Shown piece by piece: positions 1 to 7,183 of a stretch of DNA of 24,434 nt (positions are counted from its first letter, which is position 1; each line of letters starts with the position of its first letter). Position numbers and translations under genes: made by a program. The notes beneath the pieces were generated by a model. The model was given only the letters and a program-made list of their open reading frames with translations. It was not told the origin of the DNA and searched no databases. This DNA is from Paracoccaceae bacterium (lineage in GTDB: Bacteria > Pseudomonadota > Alphaproteobacteria > Rhodobacterales > Rhodobacteraceae), in NCBI GenBank assembly GCA_003250135.1, contig QKHF01000071.1, positions 1 through 24,434 of the forward strand. The letters are read 5' to 3'.

Positions 1-2269
1 CGTCGCCGGCGACGGTGCGAGTGCGCCCGCCGCTCTCCTTCCACTGCAACCCGTCGGAGATCGCGAAGATGCGGGCGTCGGACATGCCGCCATCCTTGTA
101 TTTCTGCAGGCGCACGCCCTTACCGCGGGTCATCTCGGGCAGTTCCTCAATCGGAAACACCAGCAGCTTGCGATTCTCGCCCGCGACGGCGACATGATCG
201 CCGGTCACCTCGGCGCAGACCACGGCCTTGACCTCGTCCTTGACGTTCAGGACCACCTTGCCCGCGCGGGTCTGGGCGATCACCTCCTCCTCGGGGACGA
301 TGAAGCCGTCGCCGGCGCTGGACGCGACCAGCCGCTTGGAGCCCGGCTTGTGCAGGAACAGCGCGATCATCGCCACATCGTTCGGCAGGTCGACGCTGAG
401 GCGCACGGGTTCGCCCATGCCGCGCCCGCCGGGGAGCTTGTCGCAACCGAGCGTGTAGAACCGGCCATTGGCGCCGAACAGCAGGATCTTGTCGGTCGTC
501 TCGGCGTGGAAGAGAAAGCGCGGCCCGTCGCCATCCTTGAACTTCAACTCGGAATCGAGGGCGATATGGCCCTTCATGGCCCTGATCCAGCCCATCTCGG
601 AGCAGACCACGGTGATCGGCTCGCGCTCGATCATCGCCTCCAGCGGCACTTCCTCGATGGTCGGCGGATCGGCGAAGCCTGTGCGGCGCGCGCCCAGCGG
701 ATAGTCCTTGCGATTCTGGGCCTTCAGCCGTTTCAGGTCGTCGATGAAGGTGACGCCGCGGAACCGCTTCGGCGCGCCGAACTTCTCCCGCGTCTCGCGG
801 ATCTGATCGGCGATACGGTCCCATTGCATGCCGCCATCGGCGACCAGCGCCTTCAGGTCCGCCTGCTCGGCCAGCAGGTCGTCGCGCTCGCGCCGAAGCT
901 CCATTTCCTCAAGCTTGCGGAGAGAGCGCAGGCGCATGTTCAGGATCGCCTCGGCCTGCACGTCGGTCAGGCTGAATTCGGCCATCATCACCTGCTTCGG
1001 CTCATCCTCATAGCGGATGATCTCGATCACCCGGTCGAGGTTGAGGAAGGCGATGATATAGCCCTCCAGCACCTCCAGCCGGTGGGCGATCTTCTCCAGC
1101 CGGAAGCGGGAGCGGCGCAGCAGCACGTCGCGGCGATGGCCGAGATAGGCGATCAGCACCTCGCGCAAGGAGCAGACCCGCGGCGTGCGCCCGTCGATCA
1201 GCACGTTCATGTTGAGCGGGAAACGCACCTCAAGATCGGAGTTCTTGAAGAGCGTCTCCATCAGCATCTCGGGATCGACCGAACGAGAGCGCGGCTCCAG
1301 CACCAGCCGCACGTCCTCGGCCGATTCATCGCGCACATCGGCGAGGATCGGGATCTTCTTGGCGTTCACCAACTCGGCGATCTTCTCGACCAGCTTCGAT
1401 TTCTGGACCTGATAGGGGATTTCGTCGACCACGATCTGGTACTGGCCGCGGCCGAGGTCCTCCGTATGCCAGACGGCGCGCAGCCGGAACGATCCGCGGC
1501 CGGTGCGGTAGGCCTCGATGATCGACTCGCGCGACTCGACCAGCGCGCCGCCGGTCGGGAAGTCGGGACCCGGGATCAGCTCCACCAGCTTCTCGACCGT
1601 GGCGTTCGGAAACTTGATCAGGTGCAACAGCGCGACGCAGAGTTCATCCACGTTATGCGGCGGAATGTTGGTCGCCATGCCGACGGCGATGCCGGAGGAG
1701 CCGTTCGCCAGCAGGTTCGGGAAGGCGGCGGGCAAAACGACCGGCTCCTCCTCCTCGCCATCATAGGTGGGCTTCAGGTCGACCGCGTCCTCGCTCAGCC
1801 CGTCCAAAAGGGCCTGAGCGACCTCTGTCAGGCGGCTCTCGGTGTAGCGCATGGCGGCGGCGTTATCGCCGTCGACATTGCCGAAATTGCCCTGCCCGTC
1901 GATCAGCGGATATCGAACGGCGAAATCCTGCGCCAGGCGCACAAGCGCGTCATAGACCGCCTGATCGCCATGGGGGTGGAACTTGCCGATCACGTCGCCG
2001 ACCACGCGGGCGGATTTCTTGAAGCCGGAATTCGGGTCCAGCTTCAACTGCCGCATGGCGTAGAGGAGCCGTCGGTGGACCGGCTTCAGGCCGTCGCGCG
2101 CGTCCGGCAGCGCCCGATGCATGATGGTGGAGAGGGCGTATTGCAGATAGCGGTCGCCGAGCGCGCGGCGCAGCGGTTCGCTGACGACCGCGCCGTCCCC
2201 GCCGTTCCCGCCCCCATTCGGCCCTTCTTCCGGAGGGCTCATCTTGTCGTCTTCAATCAGGTCACTCAC
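1..2269 (-). CDS. parC: DNA topoisomerase IV subunit A (partial, 3' end outside window)
   Basis: ATP-dependent type IIA topoisomerase subunit that breaks and rejoins DNA to decatenate daughter chromosomes together with ParE. The minus strand reads 756 codons without a stop, ending in ...GGRTRTVAGD at the window edge, so only the last part of the C-terminal beta-pinwheel is missing. The N-terminal stretch EPLRRALGDRYLQYALSTIM followed by HRALPDARDGLKPVHRR is ParC-like rather than GyrA-like (GyrA usually has SYLDYAMSVIVSRALPD). The catalytic tyrosine is in RYTE, about residue 142. The quinolone-determining segment reads HPHGDQAVYDAL at about residues 98-109. The start is taken as GTG at 2269. 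An in-frame ATG at 2242 is the alternative; neither has a strong ribosome site. It is divergent from the acetyltransferase gene. Confidence 0.96.
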   Translation of the reverse strand, partial: MSDLIEDDKMSPPEEGPNGGGNGGDGAVVSEPLRRALGDRYLQYALSTIMHRALPDARDGLKPVHRRLLYAMRQLKLDPNSGFKKSARVVGDVIGKFHPHGDQAVYDALVRLAQDFAVRYPLIDGQGNFGNVDGDNAAAMRYTESRLTEVAQALLDGLSEDAVDLKPTYDGEEEEPVVLPAAFPNLLANGSSGIAVGMATNIPPHNVDELCVALLHLIKFPNATVEKLVELIPGPDFPTGGALVESRESIIEAYRTGRGSFRLRAVWHTEDLGRGQYQIVVDEIPYQVQKSKLVEKIAELVNAKKIPILADVRDESAEDVRLVLEPRSRSVDPEMLMETLFKNSDLEVRFPLNMNVLIDGRTPRVCSLREVLIAYLGHRRDVLLRRSRFRLEKIAHRLEVLEGYIIAFLNLDRVIEIIRYEDEPKQVMMAEFSLTDVQAEAILNMRLRSLRKLEEMELRRERDDLLAEQADLKALVADGGMQWDRIADQIRETREKFGAPKRFRGVTFIDDLKRLKAQNRKDYPLGARRTGFADPPTIEEVPLEAMIEREPITVVCSEMGWIRAMKGHIALDSELKFKDGDGPRFLFHAETTDKILLFGANGRFYTLGCDKLPGGRGMGEPVRLSVDLPNDVAMIALFLHKPGSKRLVASSAGDGFIVPEEEVIAQTRAGKVVLNVKDEVKAVVCAEVTGDHVAVAGENRKLLVFPIEELPEMTRGKGVRLQKYKDGGMSDARIFAISDGLQWKESGGRTRTVAGD

Positions 2270-2379
2270 GGGATATAGCGATACGCTGCTCGGCGGCCCG
2301 GGTCTAGGCTGCTTCGCTCCGCTGCGCGGAATTTGGCGGGGGCTTTCGCATGGTCGGGAGAGACGCTATCGAACGCGCC

Positions 2380-2829
2380 ATGAGCCAGAATATCGCCATC
2401 CGACCTCCCACCCTCGCCGATCGCGCCGAGTGGAGCGCGCTCTACTCCGCCTATGCCGGGTTCTACGGCGTGGCGCAGACCGAAGAGATGCGCGCCCGCG
2501 TCTGGGGCTGGCTGATGGACCCGAGCCACGAGGTGGAGGGGCGGCTGGCGGTGCTGGAGCGGCGCGTGGTGGGCCTCGCGCACTTCCGGCCCTTCGCGCG
2601 GCCGCTTATGGCGGGGACGGGCGGGTTCCTTGACGACCTCTATGTCACGCCCGAAGCGCGCGGCTCCGGCGCGGCCGAGGCGCTGATCCGCGCCGTTGAG
2701 GCGGAGGGGCGCGCGCGCGGCTGGGGCGTGATCCGCTGGATCACGGCGGAGGACAATGCGCGGGCGCGGACACTTTACGACCGGGTGGCGGATTCCACCC
2801 GATGGGTTACATACGACCTGAAGCTGTAG
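2380..2829 (+). CDS. GNAT family N-acetyltransferase
   Basis: A 149-residue acetyl-CoA-dependent N-acetyltransferase of unknown substrate. The acetyl-CoA pyrophosphate loop (motif A) is visible as LYVTPEARGSGAAEAL at about residues 87-102, preceded by the usual beta-4 strand (GGFLDDLYV). The C-terminal AEDNARARTLYDRVA (123-137) is the typical ENNxxAxxLYxxxG region, although the glycine is replaced. An upstream in-frame ATG at 2350 would add ten residues (MVGRDAIERA). The 2380 start is preferred because the domain begins directly with SQNIAIRPPTLADRAEW. The dehydrogenase gene follows 13 bases downstream on the same strand, so the two are probably cotranscribed. Family assignment is firm; substrate is unknown. 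Confidence 0.9.
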   Translation: MSQNIAIRPPTLADRAEWSALYSAYAGFYGVAQTEEMRARVWGWLMDPSHEVEGRLAVLERRVVGLAHFRPFARPLMAGTGGFLDDLYVTPEARGSGAAEALIRAVEAEGRARGWGVIRWITAEDNARARTLYDRVADSTRWVTYDLKL

Positions 2830-2842
2830 CGGGGAGTGGACG

Positions 2843-3712
2843 ATGAGCAAGACCGGAACCGGTGGCGATGGCGCGGGCCAGCGCTCGATCCTGATCACCG
2901 GCTGCTCCTCGGGCATCGGCCATGACGCCGCGCATACCCTCCACAAGCGGGGCTGGCGCGTGTTCGCCACCTGCCGGAAGGAGGCGGATTGCGAGCGCCT
3001 GCGCGGCGAAGGGCTGGAGAGCTTCCGCCTCGACTATCAGGACGGCGAGTCGATCGCGGCGGCCGTCGCGGAGGCTCTCAGCCGCACCGGCGGGACGCTG
3101 GACGCCCTCTTCAACAACGGCGCCTACGCCCAGCCGGGCGCGACCGAGGACATCCCCACCGACGCGCTCCGCGCCCTGTTCGAAGCCAATTTCTTCGGCT
3201 GGCATGACCTGACGCGCCGGGTGCTGCCCGTGATGCGCGCGCAGGGCCATGGGCGCATCATCCAATGCTCGTCCGTCTTGGGGCTGATCGCGCTCAAGTT
3301 CCGCGGCCCCTACAACGCGTCGAAATTCGCGCTGGAGGGACTCAGCGACACGCTCCGGCTGGAGCTGGACGGCACGAATATCCATGTGGTGCTGATCGAA
3401 CCCGGCCCGATCTCGACCAAGATCCGGGAGAATTCCCGACCGCATTTCTACAAATGGGTGGACTGGGAGAACTCCGTCTGGCGCCCGCTCTACGAAAAAG
3501 CGCTGATGCCCCGGCTGGACGCGGATGAAACGAAGGGCGGACCGTTTCAGCTGGAGCCCTCGGCCGTGACCGCCAAGCTGGTCCGGGCGCTGGAAAGCCC
3601 CCGCCCCCGGCCGCGGTATTACGTCACCACGCCCACCTATGTCGCCGGTTTGATGAAGCGCGGCCTGACCAGCCGGGCGCTGGACGGGCTGCTGGATAAA
3701 TGGTCAAGGTAG
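2843..3712 (+). CDS. Short-chain dehydrogenase/reductase (classical SDR)
   Basis: NAD(P)-dependent oxidoreductase of 289 residues with unknown substrate. The Rossmann cofactor motif TGCSSGIG is at residues 19-26. The structural NNAG motif appears as NNGA at 91-94. The catalytic Ser is in CSSVLG (about 143-144), and the YxxxK pair is Y157 and K161 in YNASK. The long C-terminal region after PGPISTKI resembles the group that includes 17-beta-hydroxysteroid dehydrogenase-like SDRs of 270-290 residues. A good ribosome site (GGGGAG) lies 9 bases before the ATG. It follows the GNAT gene closely. Its stop is one base away from the stop of the convergent ankyrin gene. Confidence 0.92.
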   Translation: MSKTGTGGDGAGQRSILITGCSSGIGHDAAHTLHKRGWRVFATCRKEADCERLRGEGLESFRLDYQDGESIAAAVAEALSRTGGTLDALFNNGAYAQPGATEDIPTDALRALFEANFFGWHDLTRRVLPVMRAQGHGRIIQCSSVLGLIALKFRGPYNASKFALEGLSDTLRLELDGTNIHVVLIEPGPISTKIRENSRPHFYKWVDWENSVWRPLYEKALMPRLDADETKGGPFQLEPSAVTAKLVRALESPRPRPRYYVTTPTYVAGLMKRGLTSRALDGLLDKWSR

Positions 3713-3713
3713 C

Positions 3714-4415
3714 TCACCGCGCCTCCGCCGCTTCCAAAATCGAGATCATCTCGGCGTAGCCGCGCGCCCTCGCCAGGTCCAGCGGGGTGCGGCCCATCCC
3801 GTCCGGGATCGTCGCGTCGGCTCCGGCCTCGACCAACGCGCGCACGGTTTCCGTGTGATCCGATCCACCATCCCCCAGAATCACCGCCTCGATCAGCGCG
3901 GTCCAGTTTAGGTTGTTGACATGATCGAGCGGCGCGCCGCCCGCGATCAGCCGGCGGACCACCTCGTGATGGCCGAGATGCGCCGCGGCGATCAGCGCGG
4001 TGCCGTCGTAGATGCTGGTGACAAGGTTGGCGCGATTGCCCAACTCGATGGCCAGCGAGACCATCTCCGGGTCATTCGCCACCGCGGCGATGGTGACCAC
4101 ATCATAGCGATCATCCTCCAACAGGTTCATGTCCGCTCCCGCCTCGGCCAGCGCGATCAGCGCCTCGTCGTTGGAGGCGAAAGCCGCGACATGGATCGGC
4201 GCGCGTCCGTTCTCGACCCGCTCATTCAGGTCGGCCCCCGCCTCGGCGAGCCGCCGGATCGCCGCGGCGTCGTTCGTATGCGCGGCCCGGTGCAAGCCCT
4301 CATAGGCGCGCGCTTGGGCTGCATTCGGCGGAACCTGAGCACAGGCCGGCGCGGCGGCGCTCGCCACCAGGAGAATTGCTACCAAAAGCGATGCGGCGGA
4401 ATTCATCGTCAACAT
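3714..4415 (-). CDS. Secreted ankyrin-repeat protein
   Basis: A 233-residue exported protein built of ankyrin repeats, a protein-protein interaction fold. The N-terminus MLTMNSAASL with a following run of L/A/V and ACA before QVPP looks like a Sec signal peptide cleaved near residue 26. There is no lipobox. About six repeats follow, with typical cores such as GLHRAAHTND, APIHVAAFAS, TALIAAAHLGH, TALIEAVILGD and TPLDLARARGY, with AGAD turns. The start at 4415 overlaps the stop of the upstream Asp-box gene as TGATG, which implies translational coupling; a second ATG at 4406 is possible. The periplasmic location is inferred from the signal sequence. No enzymatic domain is visible and the partner is unknown. 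Confidence 0.88.
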   Translation of the reverse strand: MLTMNSAASLLVAILLVASAAAPACAQVPPNAAQARAYEGLHRAAHTNDAAAIRRLAEAGADLNERVENGRAPIHVAAFASNDEALIALAEAGADMNLLEDDRYDVVTIAAVANDPEMVSLAIELGNRANLVTSIYDGTALIAAAHLGHHEVVRRLIAGGAPLDHVNNLNWTALIEAVILGDGGSDHTETVRALVEAGADATIPDGMGRTPLDLARARGYAEMISILEAAEAR

Positions 4416-5572
4416 CAGGATTCCAGCACCTCCACCGACAGGATCGTCGGCAGGTGCCGCGCGATCTCGGACCACAAGTCGCCCTCATCGAGGCTGGCGA
4501 AGACGGACCCGCTGTTTGTGCCGAAATAGACGCCTGCGGGGTCGCGCGCGTCGCCCGCCATCGCCTGCCGGAGCACAGTGAAGAAACAGCCCTCCTGCGG
4601 CAGACCTTCGCGCAGCGCGCTCCAGTTTCTTCCCCCGTCGCGTGAGCGCCAGACCGCCGCCGCGGCGTTCGGCGGGAACCGACCGACGCTGTCGCCGTTC
4701 AGCGGCAAGGTCCATATCGTGTCGGCGTCGCGCGGATGAACGCGGATCGGGAAGCCGAAGGTCGAAGGCAGACCCTCGGTGACGTCGTCCCAGCTGCGCC
4801 CGCCGTCGGAGGATCGCCAGACTCCGTGATGGTTCTGCTGGTAGAGAAGATCGCCCTCGCCCGGCGCCCGCATCATGTTGTGAACGCAATGGCCGATCTC
4901 GCCATCCCGCGGGGCGGCCGGGTGGGCATGCTCGGCGCAGCTTTGGGCATTGGACAGGCGGTTGCGCCGCTCCCATGTCGCGCCGCCATCCTCGGTGGCG
5001 AAGACGCCCGCCGCCGAAATGCCGACCCACAGCTTCTTCGGGTCGGATGGGTCGGAGACGATGGTGTGCAGAACCAGCCCCGCGGCCCCCGGGTTCCAGC
5101 TCTGTGCCGAGGGATGATCGGTCAGGCTCTCCACTTTTTCCCAGGTCCGGCCGCCGTCCCGGCTGGCCAGCAGGCCTGCGGGCTTGGTTCCGGCGTATAG
5201 CGTTCCATGCGCGTAGCCGAGCGACCAGACCTGCGAGAAGGCGTCCTCGAACGGCAGACTCTCCTCGGTCCAGCCCATCATTTTCGCAAAATCTGGATCA
5301 TTGGCGGCCCAGTCGTCGATGGTTCCCTTGGTCAGCCGGGCGACCTCCCAGGTCTCGCCGCCATCCTCGGACCGCCATACGCCGGCGCCGCTCCACTCTC
5401 CGCCCCCGCCGGCCCAGATCACGCCGGTCGCGGGATCGCCGACGACATGGTTGATCGGCCAGCCGCCGCAGAACGGGCCCGAGACCTTCCAGCCGGACCG
5501 GTCCCCGCCGCCATCCACCAGAAACGCGCCTTTGTTGGTGCCCAGCAGCACCTTGATGCGACGTGACGACAT
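4415..5572 (-). CDS. BNR/Asp-box repeat beta-propeller protein (sialidase-like fold)
   Basis: A 385-residue protein of the WD40/YVTN/BNR-like class, often annotated as glycosyl hydrolase or exo-alpha-sialidase. Six Asp-box-like motifs mark propeller blades: SEDGGETW (68-75), SRDGGRTW (137-144), TEDGGATW (193-200), SSDGGRSW (254-261), SRDGGRNW (310-317) and a degenerate SLDEGDLW (360-367). There is no signal peptide, so it is probably cytoplasmic. I cannot identify a sialidase Arg triad with certainty, so an enzymatic role is not claimed. The ATG has a strong ribosome site (GGAGG, 6 bases upstream), but that site lies in one arm of an inverted repeat. It is the first gene of a two-gene unit with the ankyrin protein. 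Confidence 0.88.
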   Translation of the reverse strand: MSSRRIKVLLGTNKGAFLVDGGGDRSGWKVSGPFCGGWPINHVVGDPATGVIWAGGGGEWSGAGVWRSEDGGETWEVARLTKGTIDDWAANDPDFAKMMGWTEESLPFEDAFSQVWSLGYAHGTLYAGTKPAGLLASRDGGRTWEKVESLTDHPSAQSWNPGAAGLVLHTIVSDPSDPKKLWVGISAAGVFATEDGGATWERRNRLSNAQSCAEHAHPAAPRDGEIGHCVHNMMRAPGEGDLLYQQNHHGVWRSSDGGRSWDDVTEGLPSTFGFPIRVHPRDADTIWTLPLNGDSVGRFPPNAAAAVWRSRDGGRNWSALREGLPQEGCFFTVLRQAMAGDARDPAGVYFGTNSGSVFASLDEGDLWSEIARHLPTILSVEVLES

Positions 5573-5576
5573 TGGG

Positions 5577-5607
5577 AACCTCCGCTCTCTCGACCCAGAG
5601 GGAGGTT
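5577..5607 (-). promoter_or_regulatory. Hairpin sequestering the ribosome-binding site of the Asp-box gene
   Basis: On the coding (minus) strand the leader reads AACCTCC-CTCT, an 8-base loop, then AGAG-C-GGAGGTT. AACCTCC pairs with GGAGGTT (7 bp) and CTCT with AGAG (4 bp), separated by a single bulged C. The GGAGG of the right arm is the Shine-Dalgarno sequence, 6 bases before the ATG at 5572, so the closed form should hide it. The pairing is seen directly. Its effect on translation is inferred. Confidence 0.6.
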
Positions 5608-5644
5608 ATCACGGGGCGCGGCGAGGGCGTTAGATCCTTGCCGA

Positions 5645-5676
5645 CAAGAAAACGCCCCGCAGTTGTGCGGGGCGTT
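5645..5676 (-). terminator. Intrinsic terminator after the DUF2852 gene
   Basis: A perfect 11-bp inverted repeat (AACGCCCCGCA at 5651-5661, TGCGGGGCGTT at 5666-5676) with a four-base loop. Read on the minus strand it is followed by TTTTCTTG, the standard stem plus T-tract. It lies 22 bases past the stop of the DUF2852 gene and upstream of the Asp-box gene, so it separates the two transcription units. Confidence 0.9.
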
Positions 5677-5698
5677 CCTGCGTCGATCGTCGAGACTC

Positions 5699-6079
5699 TT
5701 AGGCGGGCTGAACGTCCGGTCCGCTTTCGCGGCGGCGCCGGTCGGCCATGAACTGGTCGAACTCGGCCTTGTCCTTGGCGGCGCGCAGCTTGCCGAGGAA
5801 CTCGGCGAAGGCCTCGCGCTCCTCCTCGAGCCGCCTGAGCGTCGTCTCGCGATACTCGTCAAAGGCGGTGTTGCCGGTCTCTCCGGCGTGATGCGCCCTA
5901 CGGCGCCAGCGGTGCTTTCCGCATCCCATGCGTCCACTCCATAACATGTAACCCAGAATGAAGAGGCCCAGAGGCCAGATCAGAATGAAGCCCAGCACCA
6001 TCGCGGCGATCCATGCGCCCATGCCGTACTCATCCAGCTTGGCCTCGGCCTTTCGAAGCCATTCGCCAATTCGCGTCAC
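5699..6079 (-). CDS. DUF2852 family membrane protein
   Basis: A 126-residue protein of unknown function matching the alphaproteobacterial DUF2852 family. The N-terminal part carries one hydrophobic segment at about residues 21-47 (MGAWIAAMVLGFILIWPLGL and following), possibly a re-entrant pair. A basic, His-containing linker (CGKHRWRRRAHH) follows. The conserved C-terminal half has the family pattern GNTAFDEYRETTLRRLEEE, then FAEFLGKLRAAKDKAEFDQFM and RRR, predicted to be a charged coiled-coil helix. The GTG start at 6079 is preceded by GAGGAG nine bases upstream. Its promoter region contains a nested palindrome, so regulation by a dimeric DNA-binding protein is plausible. It ends at a strong terminator and is probably monocistronic. 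Confidence 0.85.
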   Translation of the reverse strand: MTRIGEWLRKAEAKLDEYGMGAWIAAMVLGFILIWPLGLFILGYMLWSGRMGCGKHRWRRRAHHAGETGNTAFDEYRETTLRRLEEEREAFAEFLGKLRAAKDKAEFDQFMADRRRRESGPDVQPA

Positions 6080-6099
6080 TGCGGGTCTCCTCGGCTCAT

Positions 6100-6154
6100 C
6101 TCTCCCATGCCTCTCTCAATGTGAATGTTAATCACATTTACATAAATGGGAGAG
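6100..6154. repeat. Two nearly concentric inverted repeats over the DUF2852 promoter
   Basis: The outer arms are CTCTCCCAT (6100-6108) and ATGGGAGAG (6146-6154). The inner arms are AATGTGA (6118-6124) and TCACATT (6132-6138) with a 7-base spacer. The two centres differ by one base. The core is A/T-rich against GC-rich surroundings. GCCTCTC (6109-6115) can also pair with GAGAGGC (6151-6157). The element overlaps the -10 and expected start of a promoter pointing to the DUF2852 gene, the usual place for a repressor operator. Confidence 0.6.
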
Positions 6155-6171
6155 GCGGTGTCGTCTGTCAA
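6142..6171 (-). promoter_or_regulatory. Predicted promoter of the DUF2852 gene
   Basis: On the minus strand a perfect -35 hexamer TTGACA (6171-6166) is followed after 18 bases by an A/T-rich -10 region, best read as ATTTAT (6147-6142), which matches only half of TATAAT. The expected start falls inside the nested palindrome, giving a leader of roughly 55 bases before the GTG at 6079. Confidence 0.45.
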
Positions 6172-6246
6172 TTCGTCGGTGCGAAGAATCTGCGGAAATC
6201 ACCTCAAAGGCAGGTGGAGAGGCGTCCGCCCCGAATCAAGAGGCGG

Positions 6247-6891
6247 TCACTCGATGGCGCCCAGACCCCGCAGATAGACCGCCGTGCCGGCCTCCAGCAG
6301 GTCCTCCGCCGAAAACGGCGCCGGGCGGCGGCCCTGATCCGTGCGCCCGAACAGCGCGGTCACGCCATGCGCCATCGCCCAGATATGGTGCGCCATCATC
6401 AGGACGGGTGGGCGGCGGTCCGGCGGCATCGTGGCGATCACCGCGGCGCAGGCGTTCTCCAGCACGCGAAAGGCGCGGTCGCCCGCTGCGCGCAGCTCCG
6501 GGTCGGTCTCGCCCGAGACCCCGGCCTCGAACATGGCTGCGAAATAGGCCGGCTCCCGGCGGGCGAAGTTAAGATAGGCGCGCTCGACCGCCTCGAAGGA
6601 GGAGAGCGGCGACGGCGCGCCGCCGTTCCAGGCCCGCTCCAGGGCGTCGGCGAACAGGTCGAACCCACGTTTCGCCGTCTCCGCCATCAGCGCGTCGCGA
6701 TCCTTGAAGTGGCGATAGGGCGCGGCCGGGCTGACGCCGGCGCGACGCGCGGCCTCGGCGAAGGAAAAGCCGTTAGGACCCTTCTCGGAAATGAGTTTCA
6801 GCACCGCGTCCACCAGCGCCTCGCGCAGATTGCCGTGGTGATAGCCCTTGCGGCCGCCCTGATCGTCTTCGGATGTGTTCGTTCCGCCCAT
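6247..6891 (-). CDS. TetR family transcriptional regulator with WHG-type C-terminal domain
   Basis: A 214-residue dimeric one-component repressor. After a short polar tail, the DNA-binding domain starts at GYHHGNLREALVDAV (16-30). Its helix-turn-helix spans about residues 43-63 (FSFAEAARRAGVSPAAPYRHF). The ligand-binding half contains HIWAMAHGVTALF, in which W171, H175 and G176 match the WHG signature of the TetR_C_33 class. The ATG at 6891 is chosen because a good promoter ends 8 bases upstream; longer forms would include the promoter itself. The gene is divergent from the HIG1-type/adenosyltransferase genes, and an inverted repeat overlaps the -35, so autoregulation is plausible. The ligand is unknown. 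Confidence 0.93.
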   Translation of the reverse strand: MGGTNTSEDDQGGRKGYHHGNLREALVDAVLKLISEKGPNGFSFAEAARRAGVSPAAPYRHFKDRDALMAETAKRGFDLFADALERAWNGGAPSPLSSFEAVERAYLNFARREPAYFAAMFEAGVSGETDPELRAAGDRAFRVLENACAAVIATMPPDRRPPVLMMAHHIWAMAHGVTALFGRTDQGRRPAPFSAEDLLEAGTAVYLRGLGAIE

Positions 6892-6898
6892 GGCGCCG

Positions 6899-6936
6899 GT
6901 TATAGAGGCGGCGAGCGGCGATGTCAGTTTTGACTG
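6899..6936 (-). promoter_or_regulatory. Predicted tetR promoter with overlapping inverted repeat
   Basis: On the minus strand CTGACA (6927-6922, five of six to TTGACA), a 17-base spacer and TATAAC (6904-6899, five of six to TATAAT). Only seven bases separate the -10 from the ATG at 6891, so transcription should begin at or next to the start codon. The repeat CAGT-TTTG-ACTG (6925-6936) overlaps the -35 and is a candidate TetR operator, although its half-sites are short. Confidence 0.6.
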
Positions 6937-6970
6937 GCGCCGCAGGCGGCGGCGGTCTACCTCTCCCCCC

Positions 6971-7174
6971 ATGTCCGGCATCTTCTTCTACGCCGCGGTC
7001 GCGGCCTGTTTCATCGTCCTCGCCGTTCTGGTGACCGGCGTGCTGGTCTTCGCGCGGGGCGGCGAGACCAACCGCAAGTGGGCGAACAAGATCATGCGGC
7101 TGCGCGTGGTCCTGCAATTCGTCGCCATCATTCTGGTCCTGTTGGTGGTCTATTTCGCCCGGCAAGGGAACTAG
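6971..7174 (+). CDS. HIG1-type twin-transmembrane small protein
   Basis: A 67-residue inner-membrane protein with two hydrophobic helices (about residues 5-28 and 46-62). The polar loop between them is ARGGETNRKWANKIMRLRVVLQ. The RxRxxxQ element in MRLRVVLQ resembles the HIG1 motif found in respiratory-complex assembly factors. In Rhodobacteraceae such proteins are annotated as twin transmembrane helix small protein. An involvement in cytochrome oxidase stability is inferred from the family only. The ATG at 6971 is preferred over an upstream in-frame start at 6875 because the latter adds an Arg-rich stretch that runs into tetR. The next gene starts 9 bases after the stop, so they form an operon. 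Confidence 0.82.
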   Translation: MSGIFFYAAVAACFIVLAVLVTGVLVFARGGETNRKWANKIMRLRVVLQFVAIILVLLVVYFARQGN

Positions 7175-7183
7175 GAGGCGGAC

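Noticed and set aside
194..2278. A 694-residue open frame on the plus strand
   Set aside because: It lies wholly antisense to parC, has the low-complexity composition typical of GC-rich shadow frames, and the minus strand reads an unmistakable ParC.
4415..5572. True sialidase
   Set aside because: Asp boxes occur in many non-enzymatic propellers; no catalytic Arg triad or signal peptide could be identified, so only the fold is claimed.
6118..6138. Canonical CRP site
   Set aside because: TGTGA and TCACA are present but the spacing is seven bases and not six, and the outer repeat indicates a different or larger complex.
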